This document shows positions 16,104 to 25,042 of a DNA stretch of 64,000 bases, piece after piece; the stretch's first letter is position 1, and each line of letters opens with the position of its first letter. The translations under genes and the position numbers were made by a program. This DNA is from a bacterium HR40 (GTDB taxonomy: Bacteria; Pseudomonadota; Alphaproteobacteria; Geminicoccales; Geminicoccaceae), in contig BEIQ01000005.1 of the NCBI GenBank assembly GCA_002898275.1, forward strand, positions 124,001 through 188,000, written 5' to 3'. The notes beneath the pieces were generated by a model. The model ran no database searches. It worked only from the letters and a program-made list of their open reading frames with translations, and was not told the DNA's origin.

Positions 16104-17252
16104 ATGGGTCCGATCCTCCCCACGACTTCGACGACAGGTGAAGAACGGCTCGCTTGGCTCGAGCGTACCCTCGCCCAAGTGCTCGGCGGTGGCCCGGCCG
16201 GGAGTCTGCTGCGCCGCGATCGGAGGATCTCGGATCTCTCGCGGCACGAGCTCGAAGGGCTCGAGGCGCAGCTCCGGCGCCGCTTCCGGCGCACCCTCGA
16301 CCCCCGGACCGGGGCGGTGCGGTTCGAGCCGGTTGGCCCGGCGGCGGGCTTCGCTGCCGGTCGGACCCGCGACGAGATGCTGGCGCGGCGGGCCCGCGAG
16401 TTGCTGCCGGTGGTCCGTCACGCCCTCGAGGACATCGATCCCGCCTTGTGCCGACCGGGAGTCTGCGCCGACGACCTCCGTCGCCTGCTCGACCACGTCC
16501 GCACCGATCTCGACGCGCTCGCTTCGGAACTCGAGGGCGAAGCGGTCGGCCCGCTGATCGAGGGCTGGTTCGCCGAATTGCTCGGCGACGAGGAGGGGGG
16601 CCCCGGCCTGTTGGACGAGCTGCGGACCGCGCTCATGGGCGAGGACAGCGTCGAGGACGAACACCAGCTCGCCCTCCTCGATCTGGCCGCGGACATCCTC
16701 GCCGATCTGCGCGAGGCGTGCGAGGGCGTCGATGGCGAGGACGGGCTCGTCGCCTGGGCGGAGCGGGTCGAGCGGTGCGCCGGCCGGATCGCCGATCAGG
16801 CGATCGCCGTGCGCGACCTGCTCGCGGGTTTGGGCATCGGCGCCTGCGAACTCGAGGCCACTCCAGCCGGCCCCCAGGACAAGGCCGGGCCGAGCCTCGC
16901 CGCAGCCCTGCGGGCGGCGGAAGTGGAGCCGCGACGCTTCGAGAAACTCGCCCGCCTCGGCGGCGCCGCCCAGCGACAGCGAGTCCGGAGTGCCGGACGG
17001 TGGCTTCGCACCCTCTGGGGGAACATCGAAGGTAAGGCCATTGCCTCTCGCCTCGGGCTTGCCGGCGAGGCCGCGGAGCAAGCGGCCATGGCGATCGATC
17101 GCCTCGCGCGGCTGATCCTCGCCTTCGAGGACGAAATCCAGAGACCACCTCCCGGGGAGGGCGCTCCGGCGCCTCGGGGTAGCGGATCGCCGCCTCCCGA
17201 GCGGGGCGAAGACCGGCCACCGCCGGCCGAGCAGAGTCCGATGGTCGGGTGA
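16104..17252 (+). CDS. Hypothetical protein of the 13-19 kb block
   Basis: This is a 382-residue, mostly helical acidic protein with no recognised domain, signal peptide or membrane segment. Visible features are a short Arg-rich region near residue 60 (QLRRRFRRTLDP), long amphipathic helices, four cysteines (two close together in LCRPGVCADD near residue 115) and a Pro/Gly/Glu-rich disordered C-terminus of about 35 residues. The ATG lies four bases after the stop of the metallopeptidase gene, with GGAG inside that gene's last codons, so the two are co-translated. The function is unknown. Confidence 0.7.
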   Translation: MGPILPTTSTTGEERLAWLERTLAQVLGGGPAGSLLRRDRRISDLSRHELEGLEAQLRRRFRRTLDPRTGAVRFEPVGPAAGFAAGRTRDEMLARRARELLPVVRHALEDIDPALCRPGVCADDLRRLLDHVRTDLDALASELEGEAVGPLIEGWFAELLGDEEGGPGLLDELRTALMGEDSVEDEHQLALLDLAADILADLREACEGVDGEDGLVAWAERVERCAGRIADQAIAVRDLLAGLGIGACELEATPAGPQDKAGPSLAAALRAAEVEPRRFEKLARLGGAAQRQRVRSAGRWLRTLWGNIEGKAIASRLGLAGEAAEQAAMAIDRLARLILAFEDEIQRPPPGEGAPAPRGSGSPPPERGEDRPPPAEQSPMVG

Positions 17253-17282
17253 GCGGAACGGGAGAGATCAGGAGGAGCGGAG

Positions 17283-18392
17283 ATGGCGTCGCGCGAGGAC
17301 TATTACTCCCTGCTCGGACAGATCGCCGAGGTCCGCTCGCGTCTCGCCGGGCTCGCGGCCGCCCAGCGACCGGGGGATGCGGAGCTGCGGGAGCTGCTCG
17401 CCACCCGGCTCGCCGAGCTCGAGGAGACGCTCACCCATCACCTCGAGGCCACCCGGCCGCCGCCACCCGACGGGGGCGACGCCGAACGGCTCGGCCTCGG
17501 GCCGACAGCCGCCCCCACTCCCGATGCCGTCTTCACCCCGGCCGGGGTGCCGCCCTACGACGAGGCCGTGGTTTCGGAACGGCTCCTGGCGATCGGCGAT
17601 CTCTACTACTGCTATCAGCACGAGCGGCTCGGCGTGTTCCGGGCGGTGCTCAAGCTGCGAGAGCTGTTCCGGGCGGGCACGCTGCGCCTGTCCTCGGGAC
17701 CCGGGGCCTTCGCCCTCTATCGTTTCGACCGCAAGGAGGCGCTGCGCTATACCCGCGCCCAGCGGATGCAGGCCTATCGCCGGGTGCTCGGCTATACCGA
17801 TGCACCGCCGCCTCCCGGAGCGCGCCCCAACGACGCCTTCCACCACTTGTTCACCACCTTCTGCCTGGAAGTGGCGCAGCTGTTCCGCGACAAGCGGGTG
17901 GCGGAGACCATCCGCGGATCGGCGAGCAGCCCGGATCCTTCCTTCGCCAGTGTGGCCGCCGTGCGGCGAGCGGGACTCGACCTGCGCGCCAACCTCAAGC
18001 AGGCCTCCTATGGCGACGTCAATGTGCTGACGATCGAGCTGCTGCAGCTGCTCCGCCAGGCCTTCGCCATCCTCGAGGCCGAGGACGTGCGGCGCCAGTT
18101 CGGGAGCGACAATGCCTGGGACACCCTCGAGGAGGTGCTGCACCGCTATCTGCAGGAGAGACCGGTGGCGTCGCAGCGTTCGCGCATGGGCATGGCCGGC
18201 CGCGAGATCATCCACTGGCTGGCCCGCCCCTTCATCCTCGCCGAGGGCCGCAGCGAGTTCGAAACCCTGGTCACGGCCATCGGCGAATGGGCCGAGGAAT
18301 GGCTCACGAGTGCCCAATCGCTGGGGATCGCACACAGGAGTACGCCGGCCGGCAATGTCGTTCCCTTCCGTCCGCGCCGAGTGGCCTCCTGA
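17283..18392 (+). CDS. Hypothetical protein of the 13-19 kb block
   Basis: This is a 369-residue protein with no recognised family. The N-terminus is a short coiled coil (MASREDYYSLLGQIAEVRSR) followed by a Pro-rich linker (about residues 57-90). The rest is a helical domain rich in aromatic residues (IGDLYYCYQHERLG, FHHLFTTFCLEVAQ, REIIHWLARPFI). There is no transmembrane helix and no obvious catalytic motif. A strong Shine-Dalgarno (AGGAGGAGCGGAG) precedes the ATG, 30 bp after the previous gene. It completes the set of four structural gene types before the regulator. Confidence 0.7.
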   Translation: MASREDYYSLLGQIAEVRSRLAGLAAAQRPGDAELRELLATRLAELEETLTHHLEATRPPPPDGGDAERLGLGPTAAPTPDAVFTPAGVPPYDEAVVSERLLAIGDLYYCYQHERLGVFRAVLKLRELFRAGTLRLSSGPGAFALYRFDRKEALRYTRAQRMQAYRRVLGYTDAPPPPGARPNDAFHHLFTTFCLEVAQLFRDKRVAETIRGSASSPDPSFASVAAVRRAGLDLRANLKQASYGDVNVLTIELLQLLRQAFAILEAEDVRRQFGSDNAWDTLEEVLHRYLQERPVASQRSRMGMAGREIIHWLARPFILAEGRSEFETLVTAIGEWAEEWLTSAQSLGIAHRSTPAGNVVPFRPRRVAS

Positions 18393-18491
18393 GCGGTCGG
18401 CATGCTGGTGTCGATCGTCACATTCGGGTACCGATAGGAGGGCGAGCATCCGACTCGCGAGAGGGGCTGGACACCGGATCGGGAGGAAACG

Positions 18492-18770
18492 ATGCCTGCA
18501 CTGGCCCGGCCGCGGGTGGGCCCGCCGCCGGATCCGGCATCGGGCGAGGCTGCCTGGGACGATGCCCTCGCGATCCCGGAGCTGAGCCCGCGCGAACTCG
18601 AGATCGCGCGGCTCGTGGCCCGTGGCTATCCGAACAAGACGGTGGCCGCGGTGCTCGATCTGAGCCCGTGGACCGTCGCCACCTACCTCCGGCGGATCTA
18701 CATGAAGTTCGGTGTACGCTGCCGGGCGGCGATGGTGCGCGAGCTCTGCCGGCGCGGGCTCGAACGCTGA
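18492..18770 (+). CDS. Single-domain LuxR-type HTH regulator
   Basis: This is a 92-residue protein consisting of a GerE/LuxR helix-turn-helix (about residues 29-92) with the family signature LSPRELEIARLVARGYPNKT, then a VATYLRRIYMKFGV recognition region. About 28 Pro/Ala-rich residues precede it, and there is no receiver or autoinducer domain. Such stand-alone HTH proteins usually act on local promoters. GGGAGGAAACG lies before the ATG. It follows the unknown block after 99 bp and probably regulates it, which is inferred from position. Confidence 0.85.
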   Translation: MPALARPRVGPPPDPASGEAAWDDALAIPELSPRELEIARLVARGYPNKTVAAVLDLSPWTVATYLRRIYMKFGVRCRAAMVRELCRRGLER

Positions 18771-18839
18771 GTCCGAACGGCTGCAGCAGGATCGGGCGGC
18801 CATGTCCGCGGACAGCCGGCGCCGCCGGAGGATCCACCC

Positions 18840-19361
18840 TTGGCTGCTGCTTTTTCGTTTCGCTTCGAGCCGGCGCTCGTGGCGCTTGGCGCCAATCTCG
18901 GCGACCGCGCCGCCACCCTCGAGGCAGCGGTGAGCGAGCTCGCCCGCGAGGTCGGTCCCATTCTCGCCCGCTCGCCGTGGATCGAGACCGAGGCAGTGCG
19001 GCTGCCCGACGATCCGCTGCCGCAACCGCCCTATCTCAACGGGGTGGTGCTCGTCGACTGTCCGCTTTCCCCTCGCGAGTTGCTCGCCCGGCTGCTTCTC
19101 ATCGAGCGCCGGCTGGGACGAGACCGCAGCCGCGAGACCCGGCGGTGGCAGCCGCGTATCCTCGACCTCGACCTGCTCGCCTTGGGCGAACGCGTGGGCG
19201 AGGAGCCAGGCCTCGTCCTGCCGCATCCGCGATTGCACGAACGCCTGTTCGTGCTCGAGCCGCTCGTCGCCATCTGGCCCGACTGGCGCCATCCGCGACT
19301 CGGGAAGAGCGCCGCGGAGCTGCTTTCAAGGCTGCGCGGGCAGATGGAAAGCCGCCGGTAA
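18840..19361 (+). CDS. folK: 2-amino-4-hydroxy-6-hydroxymethyldihydropteridine diphosphokinase (HPPK)
   Basis: This is a 173-residue enzyme transferring pyrophosphate from ATP to 6-hydroxymethyl-dihydropterin in folate synthesis. The conserved start VALGANLGDR, YLNGVV, the signature RWQPRILDLDLL and PHPRLHERLFVLEPL are all present. No ATG is near; the TTG at 18840 has GGAGG upstream and begins the conserved domain. The 3' end overlaps folP on the opposite strand by 36 bp, so the two folate genes face each other. Confidence 0.93.
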   Translation: MAAAFSFRFEPALVALGANLGDRAATLEAAVSELAREVGPILARSPWIETEAVRLPDDPLPQPPYLNGVVLVDCPLSPRELLARLLLIERRLGRDRSRETRRWQPRILDLDLLALGERVGEEPGLVLPHPRLHERLFVLEPLVAIWPDWRHPRLGKSAAELLSRLRGQMESRR

Positions 19362-20198
19362 TGGTCGTCCCAGCCGTTGGGCGAGCTCGAGAAAGCGGCG
19401 CATCAGCCGGACATCGTGGGTGCGGACCATGCTCGCCCCCTTCTCGATGGCATCGAGGGCGAGCAGTTGCGAGAGGGCGTCGCGTTCCGTCGGATCGGCG
19501 CCGATAAAGCCCTTGCGCGACACGCCCACCACCAGCGGAAACGGTCGCAGGTGTTCCACCAGCCGTGGCAGCTCGCGCAGGAGGCGGAAGCTGTCGGCGG
19601 GATCGAGAGAGACGAAGCGTCCCCATCCCGGATCGAGCAGCAGGAGGTCCTCCCGCACCCCGGCGCGTAGCGCCACTTCCGCTCGTCGCAAGAGGAAATC
19701 GCCGATCTCGGCGATGATGTCCCGATAGTGGGCCGGCCGGTCGGTGACATGCGGCAAGGGGGCATCCTTGGCGTGCATGAGGACCAGGGCCGCTCGATGC
19801 TCGGCCACCACTCGGGCGAGCTCGGGATCGGCCCGCAGGGCGGAGACATCGTTGATCATCACCGCCCCGAGGGCGAGACAGCGGGCAGCGGTGGCCGCGC
19901 GGTAGGTGTCGATCGACAGGGGCATGGCCGCAGCGAGGGCTTCCACCACCGGGAGAATGCGCCGCTGCTCCTCTTCCGCGGGAATCGGGCGGCTGCCGGG
20001 AGCGGTCGATTCCCCCCCGATATCGACGATGGCCGCCCCCTCCTCGCGCAGCCTGCGGCCGGCGGCGATCGCCTCGCCGCGTTCGAGATAGCGGCCCCCG
20101 TCGCTGAAGGAATCGGGGGTGACGTTGAGGATCCCCATGATCCAGGGGGGTGGGCCACCCAGGAGCGCGGAAAGCCCGGTCGGGGGAGCGTCAGCCAT
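19326..20198 (-). CDS. folP: Dihydropteroate synthase
   Basis: This is a 290-residue TIM-barrel enzyme joining the pterin product of FolK to p-aminobenzoate. Clear motifs are MGILNVTPDSFSDGG, DIGGESTAPGSRP, SIDTYRA, MINDVSALR, GVSRKGFIG and RTHDVRL. The usual DPGIGFGK loop reads DPGWGRFVSLDP, a marked change at the pterin-binding loop, so this is a divergent member of the family. The first ATG before the conserved region is used. It converges on folK with a 36-bp overlap. Confidence 0.88.
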   Translation of the reverse strand: MADAPPTGLSALLGGPPPWIMGILNVTPDSFSDGGRYLERGEAIAAGRRLREEGAAIVDIGGESTAPGSRPIPAEEEQRRILPVVEALAAAMPLSIDTYRAATAARCLALGAVMINDVSALRADPELARVVAEHRAALVLMHAKDAPLPHVTDRPAHYRDIIAEIGDFLLRRAEVALRAGVREDLLLLDPGWGRFVSLDPADSFRLLRELPRLVEHLRPFPLVVGVSRKGFIGADPTERDALSQLLALDAIEKGASMVRTHDVRLMRRFLELAQRLGRPLPAAFHLPAQP

Positions 20199-20242
20199 GC
20201 GCGTGCCCTCTCTCGTCGTGACCTCCGCTTGCGTCCGCCGGC

Positions 20243-21262
20243 TCAAGCCGCCACCCGCACCAGGAACTTGCCGATGTGGCGACCTTCGAGGAGATCGCTC
20301 AGCGCTCGGGGTGCCTGCTCGAGCCCGTCGACGATGTGCTCGCGATAGCGCAGTCGTCCGTCGCGCAGCATCGCTGCGACTTCGGTGCGAAAACGCGGCT
20401 CGAGGTGCTGGAAGTCCCACACGAGGAAGCCGGTGAGCTGGAGGCGGCGGATGAGGATGCGGCGCATGAGCAGAGGCGTGCGGTCCGGTCCTTCGGGCAG
20501 CGCCGGGAGATTGTACCAGGCGATGCCTCCGATCACCGGGATCCGAGCGTGCAGGTTGAGGAGAGGCAGCACGGCCCACAGCACGTCGCCGCCCACCAGC
20601 TCGAGATAGACGTCCACGCCTTCCGGACAGGCGCGCTCGAGTCGCGTCGCCAGCTCCGGTTCGTGGCGGTCGAGACAGAGATCGAAGCCGAGATCCTCGA
20701 CCACATGGCGGCACTTCTCGGAGCCACCGGCAATCCCCACCACCCGGCAGCCGTGGGCCTTCGCCAGCTGGCCCGCGACCGCACCCACCGCTCCTGCCGC
20801 TGACGGCACCACCACCGTCTCTCCGGGCTGGGGTTTGGCCACCTCGAAGAGGGCGGCCCAGGCGGTGAGCCCGGGCATGCCGAGCACCCCGAGCCAGGCG
20901 GAAGGGGGTGCGAGCTCGGGATCGACCTTCGCGAGCTCCTTCGCCGGCAGCACGAAGTGCGTCTGCCAGCCGCCCATGCCGCGCACCAGCTCGCCGCGGG
21001 CAAAGCCCGAAGCCCGACTCTCCAGCACCTCGCCCACGCATTCGCCGACCATGGTCTCGCCGATTCCGACCGGGCGGGTGTAGGATGGGGCGTCGTTCAT
21101 CCGCCCGCGCATATAGGGATCGATCGACAGCCAGAGGGTGCGCACCAACACCTCCCCCGGACCGGGCTCGGGTAGGCGGACCTCCTCGAGACGGAAGTGC
21201 TCCGGGCCGGGAGCCCCGGTGGGGCGGCGGGCGAGAACGATGCGACGAGCGGTCTGCGACAC
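20243..21262 (-). CDS. MDR/zinc-independent NADP-dependent oxidoreductase (CurA/prostaglandin reductase-like)
   Basis: This is a 339-residue medium-chain reductase of the leukotriene B4 12-hydroxydehydrogenase subgroup, which reduces alpha,beta-unsaturated ketones with NADPH. Family marks are LSIDPYMRGRMND near residue 47, GMPGLTAWAALFEVAKP, the nucleotide loop SAAGAVGAVAGQLAK and the C-terminal GLEQAPRALSDLLEGRHIGK. There are no zinc ligands. It is divergent from the chemoreceptor gene across about 100 bp and lies 44 bp upstream of folP on the same strand, with no obvious functional link. Confidence 0.9.
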   Translation of the reverse strand: MSQTARRIVLARRPTGAPGPEHFRLEEVRLPEPGPGEVLVRTLWLSIDPYMRGRMNDAPSYTRPVGIGETMVGECVGEVLESRASGFARGELVRGMGGWQTHFVLPAKELAKVDPELAPPSAWLGVLGMPGLTAWAALFEVAKPQPGETVVVPSAAGAVGAVAGQLAKAHGCRVVGIAGGSEKCRHVVEDLGFDLCLDRHEPELATRLERACPEGVDVYLELVGGDVLWAVLPLLNLHARIPVIGGIAWYNLPALPEGPDRTPLLMRRILIRRLQLTGFLVWDFQHLEPRFRTEVAAMLRDGRLRYREHIVDGLEQAPRALSDLLEGRHIGKFLVRVAA

Positions 21263-21364
21263 GGCGGATCCTCCGGGCGAACCCCGGACTCTCTAGAGCA
21301 GCCTTAACTCCTTGGTAAGCGGCCGTCCCCACAATGCGCGGCGTCCTGCCACCGCGGAGGAACG

Positions 21365-23254
21365 ATGTCGCCCCTGCAGCGCCGCATCCTGACGATGACG
21401 ATCCCGCCGGTGCTGGTCCTGCTCCTCCTCGTGCCATGGCTCATCATGCCCCGGCTCGAGGATCTCCATCGGGCCCGAAAGACCGAAGAGATCGTCGATC
21501 TGCTCGGCTCCGGTCCGCGGCAGCTGCACGAGGCCCTCATCCAGGAGCGGACGCTCACCGCCTCCTTCCTCGCCGAAGGCAAGGTCGAGGGCATATCGAC
21601 CCTGCAGGCGGCACGCACCAAGACCGACGAGCTCCGTCAGAAGATCGAGGGGCGGCTCGCCGAGGTCGCCGACGACCGGCTCCGCTCCATCCTCGGCGAG
21701 GCCCTGGAGAAGCTCTCTGGACTGACCGATCTGCGCGCCCGGGTCGACCGCTATGGGCTGTCGCCGGTGCAGGCGATCGCCGGCTACGACCCTTTCGTGC
21801 TCGGCTGGCGGCGGATGTGGAATGACCTCGTCGCGCAAGCGGCAACTGTCCTCGATCCGGATCTCGCGAGCGCGCTGCTCGCCCTCGCCGAGCTCCACGG
21901 TGCGATGGGGAGCGAGATCGCCTATGGCGCCATTCTCGTCCATCAGGGTTTCTTCGAGCCCGAGGCGTTCCGCGGTTACATCGGCGTGAGGGGGCGGCAG
22001 AACCGACTCGTCGAGACGATCCAGGAGATGGCGGAGAGGGGCGGGCGCAACGAACTTCGGGCCCTCCTCTCGACCCTCCGGTTGCCGGAACGGCTCGCCA
22101 TGCAAGCGGCGCTCGAGCGCGCCGCCGAGACTCGCAAGATCGAGGGCGTCGATCTCGGGCGATGGTTCGCGCTCGGTCAGATGGGTGTCGACAGTGTTCG
22201 GGCGGCCGAGCAGGCGCTCTTTGCCACGCTCATCGAGCGGGCCGATGCCTTCGGTCGGGAACGTCTGACCATCATGCTCCTGATGCTCGCTGCGGCGTCA
22301 GGAGTGCTGGGCCTTTCCGGGTTCCTCACGGTGCGCGGGGTGCGAGCGGTCGGCAGGCTCGAGGACGAGGAACGACAGGCCCGGGCGGCCGCCGAAGCGG
22401 AGCGACGGCGGGCAAGCGAGGAGCTCGCCCGGCGCTTCGAAGCGGAGTTCGGGGTGCTGGTGAGCGGGCTGCGAGAGCTCGCCCGGGGGCTCGAGGAGCA
22501 TGCGCACTCCGTCGAGGTGGAAGCGCAGGCAGCGGGCGAGGAAAGTCTGTCGACTGCCGAATCGGGTCGGCGCACCAGCGGCAATGTCGGCACCATCGCC
22601 GCGGCCTGCGAGGAGCTCGCCGCCTCGGCGCGCGAGATCGCCTCGCAAATCGCTCGCTCCTCGGGCATGACCCGCGAGATCGCCGGTCGTGTCCAGCAGA
22701 CCGACCGGACTATGGGCGAACTTGCCGCCATGGCGGAACAGATCGGCCAGATCGTCGGTCTCATCGCCGACATCGCCGAGAAGACCAATCTGCTCGCGCT
22801 CAACGCCACGATCGAAGCGGCGCGTGCCGGCGAAGCGGGACGTGGCTTCGCGGTGGTGGCGCAGGAGGTGAAGTCGCTGGCTGGCCAGACCGCGGAGGCC
22901 ACCCGTCGGATCGCCGCCCAGGTGGAAACGGTGCAGACGGCGACCCGCGGTGCAGTCGGGGCTATCGAGGAGGTGCGACGGGCGATGGACGATCTCGACC
23001 GCATCGCCGCTGCCGTGGCGGCCGCGGTCGAGGAGCAGAATGGGGCCATCGCCGATGTCGCGCGCAATGCCCAAGAAGCGGCCGGAGGTACGGAGGAGAT
23101 CGCCCGGCGCGCCGGAGCAGCCAGCGACAAGGTGCAGCAGGCGCGCCAACGCAGCGCTGCCATGAGCCGCATGGTGGCGGAAACCGTCGCGCGCACCGGC
23201 GAATTGGAAGCGCGACTGCGCGATCTGTTGGCCTCGATCCGCGCCGCCGCATGA
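21365..23254 (+). CDS. Methyl-accepting chemotaxis protein with NIT (nitrate/nitrite-sensing) domain
   Basis: This is a 629-residue transmembrane receptor. It has a membrane helix at about 11-28, a long helical periplasmic domain of NIT type (about 45-290; the [13 protein letters not shown] segment is characteristic), a second helix at about 302-322, and a cytoplasmic signalling coil whose tip [20 protein letters not shown] is intact. No clear HAMP domain is seen between TM2 and the signalling coil. No CheA or CheW binding partners are encoded nearby, so it is an orphan receptor. NIT domains bind nitrate or nitrite in characterised cases; the ligand here is inferred. Confidence 0.9.
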   Translation: MSPLQRRILTMTIPPVLVLLLLVPWLIMPRLEDLHRARKTEEIVDLLGSGPRQLHEALIQERTLTASFLAEGKVEGISTLQAARTKTDELRQKIEGRLAEVADDRLRSILGEALEKLSGLTDLRARVDRYGLSPVQAIAGYDPFVLGWRRMWNDLVAQAATVLDPDLASALLALAELHGAMGSEIAYGAILVHQGFFEPEAFRGYIGVRGRQNRLVETIQEMAERGGRNELRALLSTLRLPERLAMQAALERAAETRKIEGVDLGRWFALGQMGVDSVRAAEQALFATLIERADAFGRERLTIMLLMLAAASGVLGLSGFLTVRGVRAVGRLEDEERQARAAAEAERRRASEELARRFEAEFGVLVSGLRELARGLEEHAHSVEVEAQAAGEESLSTAESGRRTSGNVGTIAAACEELAASAREIASQIARSSGMTREIAGRVQQTDRTMGELAAMAEQIGQIVGLIADIAEKTNLLALNATIEAARAGEAGRGFAVVAQEVKSLAGQTAEATRRIAAQVETVQTATRGAVGAIEEVRRAMDDLDRIAAAVAAAVEEQNGAIADVARNAQEAAGGTEEIARRAGAASDKVQQARQRSAAMSRMVAETVARTGELEARLRDLLASIRAAA

Positions 23255-24115
23255 GCGGGCTTCGGTCTCGGCGGGCGACGAGCAGCCGCGAGCGGAGGCC
23301 CCGCACCTCCTCGGAGCCGGCCCCCGCAGGCGCCCCAGCCCTCTCCCCTCGGACCGCGGCCTCGATCCGGCGCAGCCAGGTCGCAGTCTCGTCTTTGCGG
23401 GCAAAGCTGGCGGCGGCCGTCGTGCGCACCGTGTCGAAACTGGAGGGTGGCGGCCACGGCCGGTCGTGTGACCCGAATCCCCGGGCGATTCCGGCCGAGC
23501 CGACGGACTCACCGCCATCGAGGAGCCGGCGGTCATCGAGGCAGGGGCCGGAGCGGAGAGGGCGCGTCGAGTCTCGCAGTCCAGGTGGCCCGCGCCGGCG
23601 AGGCGGGCGACCCTCCGGCAGGTCCCGAGCGTCCTCGAACAGCCACCGAATCTCCGGCCTCAGGGTACGGGCATCCGCTCCGGCACGCGGCGGGGTCGTC
23701 GCGATGGGGACGGCTGCCCCCTTCCCGCCTCGACCATCGAGCAGGGCACCCGCGACGAGAGCCTGACGCTCGTGCCGCTGACGGCGCAAAGAGCCGCGAT
23801 CGCAGATCGCAAGACGAGCCGCCGGACGGGCACCGCGACGGCTCTTTCTACCGGAAGAGGCCGCCGAGGCCACGCTCCTCGCGCTCGCGGGCAGGAGGAG
23901 GGAGGCCGCCGAAGGCGAGGGCCAAAAATCGGGAATGGGGAGTGGAAGAGCCGCTCGGCAGGGTACGGGCAGGCGGCGGCTCGCCGTCCTCGATCGGGCG
24001 CAGGGCTTCGGCCAGCGTCGGATTGGCGTGTCCTCGCTGTGTCTGCTGCATGCCGGAAGACGGAGTGGCCGCTTCCGTGCCCAGCACCGCCACGGCGAAG
24101 GTGGAGGCGGGCGGA
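23255..24115. other. Intergenic stretch without a convincing gene
   Basis: About 860 bp between the chemoreceptor and the phosphoesterase. All frames give Arg/Pro/Ser-rich translations with no domain. A minus-strand ORF at 23848-24051 (67 codons) is the least implausible but lacks a ribosome site. No tRNA, terminator or repeat array was found. It may be an old pseudogene remnant or hold a small RNA that cannot be recognised by eye. Confidence 0.5.
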
Positions 24116-25042
24116 ATGGATCGCGACCACCGCTTTCTGGATCCGGGGCGGGCACTCTGGCCCGGACGCCCTACCCTCGTCATCGTCCCCAGGTGGCGCG
24201 CGGGACTTGCCAAGGCCGAGGAAATCGGCTTCGCCTCGCCCATGTCCCACGCCCGTTCGCTCGAGCTCGCCGACCGCTTCGAGGGGGTGCTCGTGGTCGG
24301 CGACGTCCACGGCCACAGCGAGCTGCTCACGCCCTTTTGCGACCTCGCCCTGGCGCAGTCGTTCTTCCTCTTGAGCCTCGGCGATCTCACCGATCGCGGC
24401 CCCGACGCGCCTGGCGTCCTTCGCCTGATGCGCCGGTTCGTGGAAGAGGAGCGCGGCCTGTTCCTGCGCGGCAACCACGACGACAAGCTGTTTCGCACGC
24501 TGCTCGGCCGGCGCACGTTCATCGACGCCGATCTCGCGGACACCCTCGACCAGCTCCATGCGGCAAGCGACGGCCGGCTGCTCGAGGATTGGTTCCGCCA
24601 CGTCTATCCGGCCATGCCCTTCGTCCTGGGTGTCGGCCGCACGGTCATGGTGCACGGGGCGCTCGACCCGGCCATGCTGCCGCCGGTGAACGTGTTCCCG
24701 AAGCGCTTGGAGGCCCTGGCACTCTTCGGCGAGGTGACTGGCGAGCGCCACGCCGATGGTAGGCCGGTGCGGATCTATCGCTGGCTCGACCGGCTACCCG
24801 GGGACCTGTTGGTCCTCGCCGGCCACGATCCGCTGAGCGATACGGTGCTCCGACTGCGCACCGGCAAGAACGGCTGCCGGCTCTTGCATCTCGACAGCGG
24901 GGCCGGTCAGGGCGGGCCGCTTTCCGCCGTGCGCCTGGACCGTCTGGGCGAGCCCGTCGAGGCCCTGCAAGTGCGACCCGGGGAGCGGGAACCGCGGCCC
25001 TGTCCGGTCCTCCCCTTCACGAGCCCGGTGCCAGCCCTCTAG
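24116..25042 (+). CDS. Metallophosphoesterase (calcineurin-like, PrpE/diadenosine tetraphosphatase type)
   Basis: This is a protein of about 308 residues with the binuclear metal signature in order: GDVHGHSELL, LGDLTDRGPDAPG, RGNHDDKL, then MVHGALDP and a final AGHDPLSD. It probably hydrolyses a phosphomonoester or dinucleoside polyphosphate. The ATG at 24116 has GGAGG eight bases before it. An ATG at 24242 would remove 42 residues of unclear value and begins just before the conserved domain, so the start is uncertain. The 3' end overlaps the convergent membrane sulfatase-like gene by 26 bp. Confidence 0.82.
   Translation: MDRDHRFLDPGRALWPGRPTLVIVPRWRAGLAKAEEIGFASPMSHARSLELADRFEGVLVVGDVHGHSELLTPFCDLALAQSFFLLSLGDLTDRGPDAPGVLRLMRRFVEEERGLFLRGNHDDKLFRTLLGRRTFIDADLADTLDQLHAASDGRLLEDWFRHVYPAMPFVLGVGRTVMVHGALDPAMLPPVNVFPKRLEALALFGEVTGERHADGRPVRIYRWLDRLPGDLLVLAGHDPLSDTVLRLRTGKNGCRLLHLDSGAGQGGPLSAVRLDRLGEPVEALQVRPGEREPRPCPVLPFTSPVPAL

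Noticed and set aside
17268-19292. A 674-codon minus-strand open frame across four plus-strand genes
   Set aside because: It spans several well-supported genes and their gaps, has no domain, and has the composition of a shadow frame.
23848-24051. A 67-codon minus-strand ORF in the gene-poor stretch after the chemoreceptor
   Set aside because: The translation is less biased than its neighbours, but there is no ribosome site or recognised family.
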